Assembly (NCBI GenBank): GCA_012976225.1
Contig: JAAVVG010000001.1
Location: 1,426,001 to 1,490,000 of the forward strand
DNA: 64,000 bases
Source: Golubevia sp. BC0850
Taxonomy: Eukaryota > Basidiomycota > Exobasidiomycetes > Golubeviales > Golubeviaceae
Reading direction: 5' to 3'
Made by a program: the position numbers and the translations under genes. The notes under the pieces are model-generated. The model had not been told where the DNA came from. It worked only from the letters and a program-made list of their open reading frames with translations, and made no database searches. How positions within the stretch are numbered: position 1 is the first letter of the stretch; each line of letters begins with the position of its first letter. Of this stretch, positions 47,727 to 57,875 are shown one piece after another.

Positions 47727-48020
47727 AAGAATATAAAGAAATTATGGGTTTTGTTGCCTGTGATGAAAGCTCTGCCTGCTTTCATGTTCGATCTTTCTCA
47801 TGAGAGGTGTTCTTGTGACTCAAGTTTGATCTTGGTTGGATTCAAATTAATTTTTCAGCTTCCAGATTTCTTTTTCATTATTTTGCAAAAGAATTCTTGA
47901 AGTTTTTCTTTTGATGATGCAGCTGCTTTCATGATCAAGACATCTTCTTTGCCATTCAAACTCCCAAGTTGAGGAATTTTCTGCTCTTGATTTCTCTGAG
48001 GATGATGCTGATTCAGGTGT
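47727..48020. other. Left outer flank of the giant inverted repeat
   Basis: This holds the PPM1 3' flank. Read on the minus strand just outside the arm, it shows weak similarity to the right outer flank beyond 63617 (for example a GCATCATC-TCAG-GAA block), which suggests that diverged repeat copies extend past the identical arms. Confidence 0.35.
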
Positions 48021-48695
48021 TTTGCAAGATTGGAGGAAAATCCAAGACTGTTTCTCCTTTCTAACTTTGATGGTTTATGGACCAAGAGTTGAAAAAGGTT
48101 GAAGATGAAGAGAGTCAACAAAGGTCTCTTTAAGTCGCTTCAAGGTTTGAGTTGTCCCTTGAGGACTCGACAAAGACATGGACCCAGGACTAGGAGTCAG
48201 GCTCCTCCCTACAGAAACACCGATTCCTGGTTTTGAAAGTTGATGATTTGATTGAAGTCTTGAGGATATCCCTAATTAGGCACCACCTTCTCCATACAAG
48301 CAACCATTTGAACAATGAGAGATGGTGCTGGCCCCAGGTCTTTGGCAGCTTCTCGATTTGGTAGCATGACCTGGCTTTTGAAGTGAAGGAAGTGACGAAA
48401 TTCACAGCTGAAAAAGCCCCTGAACTTGTTCTGGCTCAGCCTCGGAGACTCACTGACAGAGGAGAGGCACCACTGCTCGCTATCTTGGCTGATCAGAAAT
48501 GAGGTACCCCCAATGACTAGAGTGTGGCTATCATAGCTCACTCGTGGAGCTGTTTGGGCCTTGAGCAGCCAAAGGAAACATGCAGGGCCACTTCGGCGAA
48601 AAAGGAACAGGGGAAAGAAAAGAATCAGTCGATTTGTTTTTTTTTGTTTGACTATATATGATATTTAATTTAGTATCGGTCAACAACCAATTAAC

Positions 48696-48799
48696 TTCTT
48701 GCTAGTATATCGGTAGAACGCACCCCTGTCATTCTGCCGCCTCCAAATGGCTCCCTGATATCAACGGGTGAGAGCTGGGTTCGATTCCCAGGCAGGAAG
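48696..48799 (+). tRNA. tRNA-Asp(GUC) with intron, left copy
   Basis: The sequence folds as a tRNA. The acceptor stem TTCTTGC pairs with GCAGGAA (one G-T), and the T-arm is CTGGG-TTCGATT-CCCAG. The anticodon stem CACCC pairs with GGGTG. The loop starts CT-GTC-A, giving anticodon GTC for aspartate. A 33-base insertion (48733-48765) sits directly after position 37, exactly where eukaryotic nuclear tRNA introns lie. The internal B box GGTTCGATTCC is perfect. A T-rich run after 48800 can end Pol III transcription. The D-stem is somewhat weak. The gene is duplicated in the right arm. Confidence 0.85.
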
Positions 48800-49638
48800 A
48801 TTTATTTTTCCTTCGGCCTTATCCACAACGACACTGTTATTTTTGATCTTCTACAACCTCTTCTCCTCTCCTTGATGGAGTAGTTAATGTCTTTCCCTTC
48901 ACTTTTAGGTTCCTTTGGTAGAGAGGTAAAGAGGAGAAGGCTAGGCTTGTCATGCCTGTAAGATTTTTGTCAGCCAGAACATCAGACGCAAGAAGGACGT
49001 GGTGGTTTTTGGACAATCTAACACAGGCGACAAGAGAAATGAACTGAGAAACTGAGATTGAAGCTTAGTACAGGCGACAGAAAGAAGAGGATCCTCTTCT
49101 CACACTCCCTCACACTTTTGCCATCCTGCACAACCTGTATCTAAAATCTATTATCCAACTCAAACAACCATTTGACTTCTTCTCATCTCCTTTCAAATTT
49201 TCCTCCCATTCTAATCATTTCTCTGCTGTGACTATTTTCTTCACCTCACTTATTTCCTTCAATTTTGTCCTTTCAACTCCAAGATGCAAAATGTCCAAAA
49301 CACAATTCATGTTCATATCATATTCACATTCATATTCAATTTTCCAATGATTGTTTTTCTGTAACTTTGATACGTTAATTTTTAGTCTCGGGAATGCAAT
49401 CGCTTCGAAATATTAATTAAAAAAAAAAATGTCTCTCCCATTCCTGATGCCTCGTACCTCAAGGCAGCAAGCTTAGTGATGATTCTTTGTATTCTGTTGG
49501 GTTTTCCCCCCTCTCAGCCTCAATCATCAATTTAGTGACCTCTCTTCCTCCTCTCTCCTTCATCTGGCATCAAGACCCCTCTGCGTCATTCTTTCTTCAA
49601 CTCCTCTTTTTGTCTCATGATCAATATTCTTCTGTCAA

Positions 49639-50686
49639 CTCAGTAAACTTCGATTGATGCCAAACAAAGTACCGCCATTTCGACGCCTTTGTCCGACAGG
49701 AGACTTCTCGACTTGGAAAGGCATAACTCTGTCGTAAACTACGAGGTTTGGCAGTTCTTTGGCGGTTCGAGTTTTACCTGCAAAGAATTGCCATTGTGAT
49801 GCCTTCTGCTACTTCCTATTCCTTGCCTTTTTGATGCCATCTCGATGCCAGATCAAGATAAAAATATAGTCAAAACATCAATTATTCTCTAAGACACTAT
49901 ACACAACTACAGGAAGTGGAAGCCCCAAAGACAGCACAGAGTTGAAATGAAAAGAGACAAGCGAGAAGACGGACAGAATTCCAAATTCAATGAACCTGTT
50001 AGGAAGGGATTGGACTATAGATCTGAAGATGAAGATTGAGATTGAGATAGAGGAGGAAGCGGGAGGTCAGTACTTGGGTGGAAAGAATCGCAAACGTCGC
50101 TGGCTTTCCTTCTCGATACTGTCACAGATCCTTGGTACCCTTGACCCCTTTGTTCTTTCTTTTGTCTCCATGTCTCTTTGTCCCTTGTTCTCTTGCCCCT
50201 GTTCCTGTGCTACATTGTTCCAACCTTTGTTCCTAAATCCCTTTGTTCTTAACTCTCAAACATATGTAAAGCACTCCCCAATTGTACATAGATAGTTCCT
50301 CATCTGATATTGAATTCCTACATCCTTTCTACCTGCTCAAGTTCCTTAGTCCCCTAAGTCAAGTCTCAACCTCAAGTCTTTGCCACTCCACCCTTAGTCT
50401 TTGTCACCAAGTTCCCAACGCTGATTCCCAACTGCCCTCAGCCTTTGTCAAGTCTCAAGTCTACCTCCTTAGCACTCTACCTATCTTCTACTAGTTAGCC
50501 CCCGTTACAGAAAGGAGATAAAAGGGCGGTTGGGAAAAAAAGGGGCTCAAGAATCGCGGCGATTCACTAGAAATCGATGGCATGAAAATGGAAGGCAGAT
50601 GGCGGTACTTTGGCGATTTTGCATCGAAAAGGAGTCGAAAAGGCATGGGAGAGGCGGGGGTTTGGCATCAAACAAAGTTTACTGAG
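49639..50686. mobile_element. Terminal-inverted-repeat DNA element, left copy
   Basis: The ends are CTCAGTAAACTTCGATTGATG and, on the other strand, CTCAGTAAACTTTGTTTGATG; both continue with CCAAAC, so about 25 of 27 end bases match. A second shared motif, AAAGTACCGCCAT, sits inside each end. The element is flanked by a 7-bp direct repeat CTGTCAA (49632-49638 and 50687-50693), the target-site duplication. No transposase frame is visible, so it is non-autonomous. An LTR-related segment (50121-50509) lies inside it. The superfamily is not settled; a 7-bp duplication is unusual (hAT elements make 8). Confidence 0.75.
50121..50509 (+). mobile_element. LTR-related segment inside the TIR element, left copy
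   Basis: It resembles the solo LTR at 53499-53910 over most of its length: both begin close to TG(T/C)(T/C)ACAGA and share CATTGTTCCAACCTTTGTTCC-type and CTCAAACA-AT-T blocks, and both end in CCCCCGT-ACA. The family is an LTR retrotransposon of unknown clade. It is a diverged, old fossil; no internal region is present and no clear flanking duplication is seen. Confidence 0.55.
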
Positions 50687-51840
50687 CTGTCAAGTTGAGT
50701 TCAACGGTACTCAGTACCCAGTCAACGCCTTGAAGACTAGCAGTACTTTGGGACTTTGTGTTGAGCATCCCACTTTGATCCTTTACCTTATGACCTGATG
50801 AAAGTCAAGATTACTGTTGATACAACGAAAGGTCAGATGAAAAGACACGGAAGTGGCAGGCTGGACAAAAGAGGTTGAAGAGCCTCTTCATTCTGTGTGC
50901 AACATACATCTTGCAAAAAGGAATCATTTACAGTGTTTGCTGAGTCAGTGAGAAGGTCAAGAAGTAAGAGGTGCTCTCAGTGAAAGGGGAAGGGATATGC
51001 TTCATGATGTGAGATCAGAAAGATATGAGACCATCTAAGTGTTAACTTCTGGATCTGACAGCCCAAGAATAAGCGCTAGAGGCTCTTGGTGTTGCCAGGT
51101 TGAGCCTGCGGTGTGATAGAGAGATCAGAGATGTCCCTTCTGAATCTCTTGACTGGAGACTCCATGAGCTGGCACCTGAAGAGTCCAATTGCCCATGCAC
51201 AGCTCACTTCAAGTGAGCATTCATGAGTCAACAAACACAATCAAGAAAAGTTGAAGTCCATCTCAAAAGAGCTTGCCTCTACCAGTAGAGTCAGGGTTTA
51301 AGGAGCTAGTCAGTAACTTCAGCGCGAAACGTTTGCCATTCCACTGCCAGCCAACCTGTAGTCGATGAGCCCACTTGAACTCTTCCAGAGCAGAGAGAGG
51401 AGCATTCTTCTCTTGTCAAAGCATCTGGGAGCAACTGGGTGCAATGAAAGATGAAGAGTGACGAGAGAAGTAGTGAGAGAATTCAACTAGCTTCACATTT
51501 CACACCTCAAGTCTTTGAAAGGGCAAGGAGTCAGAGACACTTCAAGAAAGACACTGAAGAGAAAAGTGTGGAGCTAGTGCTCCAACTCTCCATCGATTCT
51601 AAATGGTTGTTACAAGGATAAGACCCATGAATCTCACCACAATCAGTGAAAATGGTCCAGTTGTTTGAGTCCTTGCCAGATTTACAAGATTCAGCCTCCT
51701 AGATCGTTCTTATTACACTCATTCTCAATGTTCTGTCCCACATAGCTTCACCAATTCACTATCTGTCTTCTATCTCCATCTCTTTCATCTAAGTTGGTTC
51801 TCAGACAAAGCAGGTAAACTAGAAATTCAGTGAGATTGGG

Positions 51841-52170
51841 ATGTTGTTTGATTTGTCAGTGAAGAACAGACAGAGACAGCTCAAAAATTGGAGGATGATA
51901 GATACATCACAATTCAACCACTTATTGAGAACCAAGAAGGAAAACAAAGAGAAAGCCTACCGCCAGGGGAAAGACCGAGAAAAAAGACAAGGGGGAGGAA
52001 ACCCCAAGATAAAAAAAAGATATTGTGATGCCTGTGAGGAGAAGGGAGTTTTGGCAACCCTGTCTCTCCTTGCATTCTTAGTATATTTCTTACTCTCAAA
52101 AATCAGATCGAATCGAGACACGGCTTATATGATAGATTGCATGAGGAAGAAGTATGGATCTACAAAATAG
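51841..52170 (+). CDS. Hypothetical 109-residue protein, left copy
   Basis: An ATG-started frame in the arm. It has a basic, Lys/Arg/Gln-rich first half, a YCDACEEKG patch, and one strongly hydrophobic stretch (VLATLSLLAFLVYFLLS) that could be a membrane helix. No family is recognised. The same frame is present in reverse at 59468-59797. It may be only a chance frame. Confidence 0.3.
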   Translation: MLFDLSVKNRQRQLKNWRMIDTSQFNHLLRTKKENKEKAYRQGKDREKRQGGGNPKIKKRYCDACEEKGVLATLSLLAFLVYFLLSKIRSNRDTAYMIDCMRKKYGSTK

Positions 52171-53498
52171 GCAAGTGTGATCAAGTCGTGTGCTATGTGT
52201 TACACGAATCGAGTGAAAACTGAAAGAGCAGGAAAAATGTTGTCTAACAACAGGAGCGAAAGAACCCTTCAGAACAGCAGCCGGCAAATGTTCTCTTGTC
52301 AAAAGAAGAGAACCGCCCTGAGTTCCCTCTCTCTTCGCTCTAGCTTCTAACCAACCCCGTCCCTCCCACTCTCATCCTATCAATAGTCTCTTCACTCGCA
52401 AAGATGACCTTCCTTCCATGAGCTCTGCCCACCATGTTGACTGTGAGATTGCCAGAGGGACAAAAAGAATACTATTGTCTCGACCGAGAATTGAACTCGG
52501 AATTCCAGATAGCCCATGCTTACAAGTTGGAGTTAGTATGAGACCGGCGAAATAACCATTTTTCTATCAAGACAAGTTGTTGAGGCGTTGTACGAAAATT
52601 ACACAATGTCACGCTTTCGACATTGAACTCGAGCAAAAAAAAAAAAAATTGCTTTTCGAGGAGCGTGCGTGTGCGGCCCATCCGTGCCGCCCACTCACCC
52701 ACTCATTCCCTATTTCCCATCAAACAATTGCTTCGATATAAAAAAAAGCTCCACTCTCTTTCCAAAAATCACCCAACTTCCAACAATCACTCAACACTTA
52801 CTCACCAAGATCCAGTGCCCAACCTAACAACCTGGTCAATGAGATTTTCAAGAAGGATGGAATCAATGTGAAGTTAGATCTCTAGGCATCCACCAAACCA
52901 ACCAAAGTCTATTCAACAATGAACTCTGCAAGATAGGAATCACCTTCAACAATAAGACCCACTCCATCAAAACTGCGTGCGTGATTCAATGACTAGATGC
53001 ATCCAGGTCAAAATCTTGGGTACTCAAGGAATGGGGAAATCCGATGAGGAAAACAGAGAAGTGTAATGAATGGGGTTCTGCGTGGCGTCAGCCATGCCAC
53101 AAGGCCCTTCACCTTCCTTTTCCCAATTTTGTCAGTTCTCTTCTGCTCCTCATCCTATCTTTGTTTTATTTCAGTGTTGACAGCATCCAAAGCTGAGCGA
53201 GCTTCCATCACTTCTCCATTTCTCCATTATCCCCAAAGTCCCAAAAGTTCTAAAAAGCTGACGGTACTTTGTTACTCACAAAATTGATTAGCGCTCTGAG
53301 AGAAGGTTATGGAAAGGAGGAGAATGTTTAGGATTAGGTTCAAGTGGAGCTGGCTTGAAGCAGAACAAGAATTGTATAGTGGAACGAACTCGGACCTCTA
53401 CTTAACATAACCAGTTTGAACTGATATCTGAGTGAAGTATATCCCTGGATCTGAAGCGGTGGGAGAGGAGATGAAGACAGTTTGGATGTGTTAGTTAC

Positions 53499-53910
53499 TG
53501 TTACAGAGCCCATCATAGCAGCCCGATCATCCTATGGTCGAACACTACACAAGTCTCAAGCTCTGCTTGATTCTGAGGCAAGCGCATAGACTGTCTTCCC
53601 TTTGTCCCTTGTCGTTGTTGCGCGCAGACCCTATGTTCCCTTTGTTCCCCTCCCTCTTCTCTAACTGTCTCCTTGTTCTTTGTGTTCCCTTGTTCTCTAT
53701 TCCTGGGCTATGTTGTTCCAACCTTTGTTCCAAAAAACCCCTTTGTTCTTGACTCTCAAACACATATATAAACCACCACTCAATTGTACATAAATAATTC
53801 CTCATCCGATATTCTATTGTTCTATGTCCTAAATCTTCAGCTCTTGTTGACTTCCAGCCTATTCCACCTTCGTAACTGTGCCCCTCGTATTGCCATCAAC
53901 CCCCGTAACA
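53499..53910 (+). mobile_element. Solo LTR
   Basis: 412 bp beginning TGTTACAGAGCC and ending CCCCCGTAACA, that is, with TGTTA...TAACA inverted ends. It is flanked by the 5-bp direct repeat GTTAC (53494-53498 and 53911-53915), a typical retroelement target duplication. There is no internal coding region, so it is a solo LTR left by recombination. A related, more diverged segment occurs in each inverted-repeat arm. The intact duplication suggests moderate age. Confidence 0.8.
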
Positions 53911-54529
53911 GTTACTAAGATGCAAGACAACCCTTGCTTTTGAGACCCATTCCAACCTGTGCCGCCATTCCTAACTATTTACATTACTCACTGGGAAGAA
54001 TTGAAGGCAGAAGAAGAGGAGGAAAGTTAGGTTGTGAAGGCAGAAGAAGAGTAGGAGAATTGAAGGGAGGGAGGGAAGGGAAAATGAAGAAGCTTTTGAT
54101 GAAAGAATTGAAAACCTGGAGACCCCTAAATCCAAATAACGCCAAAATCAAAACGTTCCAGAAGGTTTGGGGAAAGGAAACAAGAGTGAGGACTTGACAA
54201 GACGGACAATCTAAATGATCTCCAAGTCCAAACTACATCATGCTACGCCAGCTCTGGTGTAAGGAGGAGATTACCAAGTCCAAAGAGTCACTAGAAGAAT
54301 AAACAATACCATCCAATATTGGGTGATGACTGAAGTCAATGGTTGTTCAATGATTTGAGCTTCAAGCCTGGAAGCAAATCCTTGGAAGAATCATGAAGCG
54401 AAGGTTGCTGGCAAAGGTTGGCCAACCATTTGAACAGCGATTGAGCAACAGATTTTGGATTCCAATCTTGAATCAATTTTGAACCAAGCCTTGACTAGTA
54501 TCTTGGTGTCCAAGCTTGGAGCAATCTCA

Positions 54530-54965
54530 CCCCAATGATTGGCCAGCGATTGAAAGCCTCAATCAGTGGCTCAACCTTGGGACTCTCCACCCGTGTAAGG
54601 AAGGGAGTGATGGATGCTGCAACTTCTGTCACAGCTTTTGACTATAAAGACATACTTATTGTCCTAAGAGAGAAACTAGCCATCCTCCCCCTGTGGGTTC
54701 CAAATTGGATGCTTTTTGACACTGTCAAAGAAGTAAAGGAGGGTTATCAAAGAGCTCAACAGTTCCATCCTGATCTAAGAGCAGCAGCTTTTCAACCTCA
54801 AGCTGTTCAACCTCAATAAACTAACGGTCAAGACAATTAGGCGCAAGTAAATGCTTACAATTTTGGTGGAAGATGTGGATTCAGAGGCGGAAGAGGTTTT
54901 GGAAGAGGTGGTGGATACGCCAGAGGTGGATTTGCTGGTGAGAACAATCAATTTGGGAACGGAAA
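54530..54965 (+). pseudogene. Possible retroelement-derived Gly/Arg-rich remnant
   Basis: The translated sequence has a helical segment (about 54600-54800) followed by a GRGGR-type RGG box (FRGGRGFGRGGGYARGGFAG near 54885-54945), as seen in the tail of some fungal Gag-like polyproteins and RNA-binding proteins. No flanking coding domains are found. It looks broken. The assignment is weak. Confidence 0.25.
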
Positions 54966-55760
54966 CAATTTAATTTTTGTCTCTGTTCCTATCCCGACTT
55001 CTCCATCTGACATTAAGATATCTTGACTCATGTTGTTCTCATCTTTTTCTTTGTCAGCTGTTGCTGGAGTTGGGTTCAGGATGATGCTCAGCGCGCATTT
55101 CACATTCAAAGTCTTTGTCAAAGTTGGAGTCATAGTCAAATTCATTGAGATCAATGTCGTTGCCATTTATGTTTACTTAAGATGTCATTTGAGTGGTGTT
55201 AGTTTTGGTTGGATGGCCTTCTATAGGGGTATAGGGGGGGGGGGAAAGTCGAAGTCAAAGTCGCATTTCTTGAGGGTCACGCAAACATAAGCTACAAAGT
55301 GGGACATTTAGGCAAACTTTCCTTCAAAGAGTGAGGAGATCTTGATTGTCTACTCAGATGGTTCGATGCTGCAAGAAAGGGAGGAAAGAGTGAAAGAAAG
55401 AGAGAAAGAATCTTCCAATCTATTAGAAGTGGAAATAGAAGAAGATTCAGATGAAGAAAAGAATGAACATGAAGCAAGAGAAGTAGATAATGATTACGTG
55501 GAATCAAAAGGATAGAGCAAGAGTAGAGAGAGAGATGAGAGAAAGGCAAAGAAGGAAAGAGAGAAGAAGGCCAACTCGAAATCTAAACCTCTCAAGAAGA
55601 ATGTGGTAGTTGGAGCAGGTTGGTGCCTAATGTGGAAAGGACAGATGGTGGAAAGAGGAAATCAACCAAAGGGAGAGAGTTCTTCGATGCTGAAGCAGTA
55701 GGAATGAACGTAGGCTTCAAAGCAGCAAGTCACTTAGTTTGTGTGTTTTGCCAAATGAGC

Positions 55761-56575
55761 GTTGTCAGAGACGATGGATGTGCAGATCGCGCGAGCTCGG
55801 TTTGGGTTCCAACTCGCGTTTCTTTGGCCTGGTGGCTCTGTTTTTCGCGTCAAACTTTCCCAAAACACCATCTCTTCTTTCCTTTCCTTTTCGACTCTGG
55901 CATAAAAGAAAAGCTCGCCATACTTTTATTCAGTACACAATACCTCTATCGGTAAATTTTTGGAGTGCTCCAATCTGATGTTTATTGTTTAGTGTAGCTC
56001 AGATTCTGTAGCAACTTTTCCAGCCAAACTTGGGGTTTGGAGACTTGAAGCTGCTCGCTTCAAATCCACTCAAATACATTAATTAAGCATTGGTAATTGG
56101 CTTCGAGCAAAATGAGAGGAAGTCACCGCATAATCCGAAGAGGACAGTCAGGTTTTCAGCGAAAAAATTCCGGTGGGAGCTTCAACTGGCAGCTACATGA
56201 CTTCAAGCATAGACAGCTCATCAAAAAGGTCTTGTCCTCATTCAAAAACCATCTGAATATCTTGAATGTATCTCTCGAAATATTTGTGAGGAGTTTGAGC
56301 TCAAAGCAGGATCATGAGAAAGCAAAAGGTCAGAAGGCGGCCAGAATTGGTCAAAACCTGTTGGAAAGACTTGATTTCACGAAATCGACCCTTTTCAAAC
56401 CCGGCTTATCTTCATAGCTTTCTCGACTGTCCTCCAATCGAGCTGATATTTTCACAAATGGGCGAGGTGGGTGATTTGGGCGAAAAAAAAGTGACCACCA
56501 GGCCAAAAATCGACGCGTTGAAACCCAGACCCCCATTTCAAAGAAGAGATCAGAAACTGGTTAAATCTCTCTGCT
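55761..56575. mobile_element. Mutator-like non-autonomous element
   Basis: 815 bp flanked by a perfect 10-bp direct repeat CCAAATGAGC (55751-55760 and 56576-56585). The two ends are long, imperfect inverted repeats: GTTGTCAGAGACGAT against AGCAGAGAGATT at the tips, and further in a shared core TTGGCCTGGTGG with similar flanks at 55820-55835 (plus) and 56490-56505 (minus). Long terminal inverted repeats with 9-10-bp target duplications are the mark of Mutator-like transposons. No transposase is present, so it is a MITE or deletion derivative. Confidence 0.7.
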
Positions 56576-56684
56576 CCAAATGAGCTTTGACTAACGGAGT
56601 TTTTGGAAACCCTCTTAAGTTAGCTTATCCTTGTCTTAAGGAGCGCGGACGCCAACTTTTCTCGCTTAGAAATAGAGTTTGGTA

Positions 56685-57750
56685 GATGGGTAGCTGATAA
56701 TCTTCCAGACTCTCCAGTGATATCAGAGGACGGACAAGAAGAATATGATATGGAAAATGCTGCTATCGCTGGCGGAGCTCAAACAACTCATAGGGAATCA
56801 GAGGTTCACTTTGGAGGTGGAGGTCAGATTCAAGAAGGTCAGTCTTTAGGAGAAAGAGATGGAAACCACCAAGCTCAAGACAAATCTAATGGAACTCCAA
56901 CGAAGCTGAGAAATCTCAAGGGAAAGGGAAAGAAAGGGAAAAGGGAAAAGCGAAGGGAAAGGAAAAGCGAAGGAGAAGGAGATGGAGAAGGGAAAAGATG
57001 GAATATCAAGACAAATACGCTCCAGATTTGGGCGTTATAAAGAAGTGTAGCTGATGAGATCCGCTCGCTGTGAGTACTGATGTGAGTGAGAAGGCAAGGT
57101 CATGGGAAACTACCGGCCACAGACTGACTTCTCTTCAACCCTTCTTTCATCTTTTCTACACCTAGGACGCAACTATCGAAGCGATCAGGCAAAGCCTAGG
57201 CGAAGCATTGAACCAATTCTTTCCTCCAGGTTCCATCAGCAACAGGATCGCCTTTCTCAAGAACGATGCTGATGCATTCAATGAAGCCATTCTCCTGGAA
57301 CCAAGTCTTGAGCCTTTGCCCAGCGGCAAGTTGACTTGGGATGCTGTTCCAGAATTCAACAGAAAGAAACTGAGCGCAGCAAGTCGGAGAATCATTACTA
57401 AGCCGGTGGAAGATACTCAAGGTCTTCAAAACCACAAACAGATCACTGAAGTTTTGAGCTACGTAGACGGCCGTAGAGCTGAATTCGCTGGTTCAACTGC
57501 TAATCCTGGGAAGAAGAGATCTGCAGATCAAACCGAATATGCCAAACAAGCTCCAGTTTCAAAGAAACCTCAAACTTCAGGAGAAAGAATGTTGGGAGCA
57601 GTCCACGCCATGGCCAAAAATCTGAAGGCTAGTTCCGCTGGACCCTCTACTCCAATTGCAATGGCTCCCCTCAGGGTTGAGTTAGATAACACCGCCAAGA
57701 AGATGGAGCAGTTCAACTTAATCTCAGCCTTGTTGGATAAGCAGCAAAGT
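56685..57750 (+). CDS. Hypothetical protein, partial model
   Basis: An exon beginning at 57166 after a good acceptor (CACCTAG) follows an intron with a GTGAGT donor near 57069; the joined frame reads SVADEIRSLDATIEAIRQSLGE. It continues with FFPPGSISNRIAFLKNDADAF, LTWDAVPEFNRKKLSAASRR, and a Lys/Pro/Ser-rich tail, ending near the helix-forming KKMEQFNLISALLDKQQ. Upstream, 56717-57040 is an acidic/Gly then Lys-rich frame that may be an earlier exon in another frame. I recognise no family. The 3' end faces the minus-strand gene at 57876. Confidence 0.35.
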
Positions 57751-57875
57751 TGTAAAGTTGTGATGAATTTTCAATTCAAGACTATGTTTTCACGCAATTT
57801 TGTGAAGACACAATCAGGTTTCCAAATTATTATTCTGAACATATTCATCCCACATTTGTTGAGCCTCGAGCTTTC

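Larger units (their letters stand above)
48021..52180 (+). repeat. Left arm of 4160-bp inverted repeat
   Basis: Each base at position x in this arm pairs with the complement at 111638 minus x in the right arm (59458-63617). Every stretch I compared (around 48190-48540, 48721-48800, 49381-49430, 51300-51360, 51840-52180) was identical and no length difference occurs across the arm. Homology stops abruptly at 48021 outside and 52180 inside. The arm carries a tRNA-Asp gene, a TIR element with an LTR-related insertion, and a small open frame at 51841-52170. Confidence 0.95.

Noticed and set aside
48190-48541. Open frames in the arms (also 63097-63448) that look like 71- and 89-residue proteins
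   Set aside because: They start at non-ATG codons or overlap each other in different frames, with no domain. Identity between copies comes from the arm duplication, not from selection.
50282-50494. 70-residue frame inside the LTR-related segment (mirror 61144-61356)
   Set aside because: It lies in non-coding LTR-like sequence and has no domain; treated as chance.
52482-52560. tRNA-like sequence on the minus strand with a good T-arm (CCGAG-TTCAATT-CTCGG)
   Set aside because: The acceptor stem pairs only in five of seven positions, and no anticodon stem pairs properly around the TTGTAA loop. It may be a decayed tRNA, but a gene is not supported.
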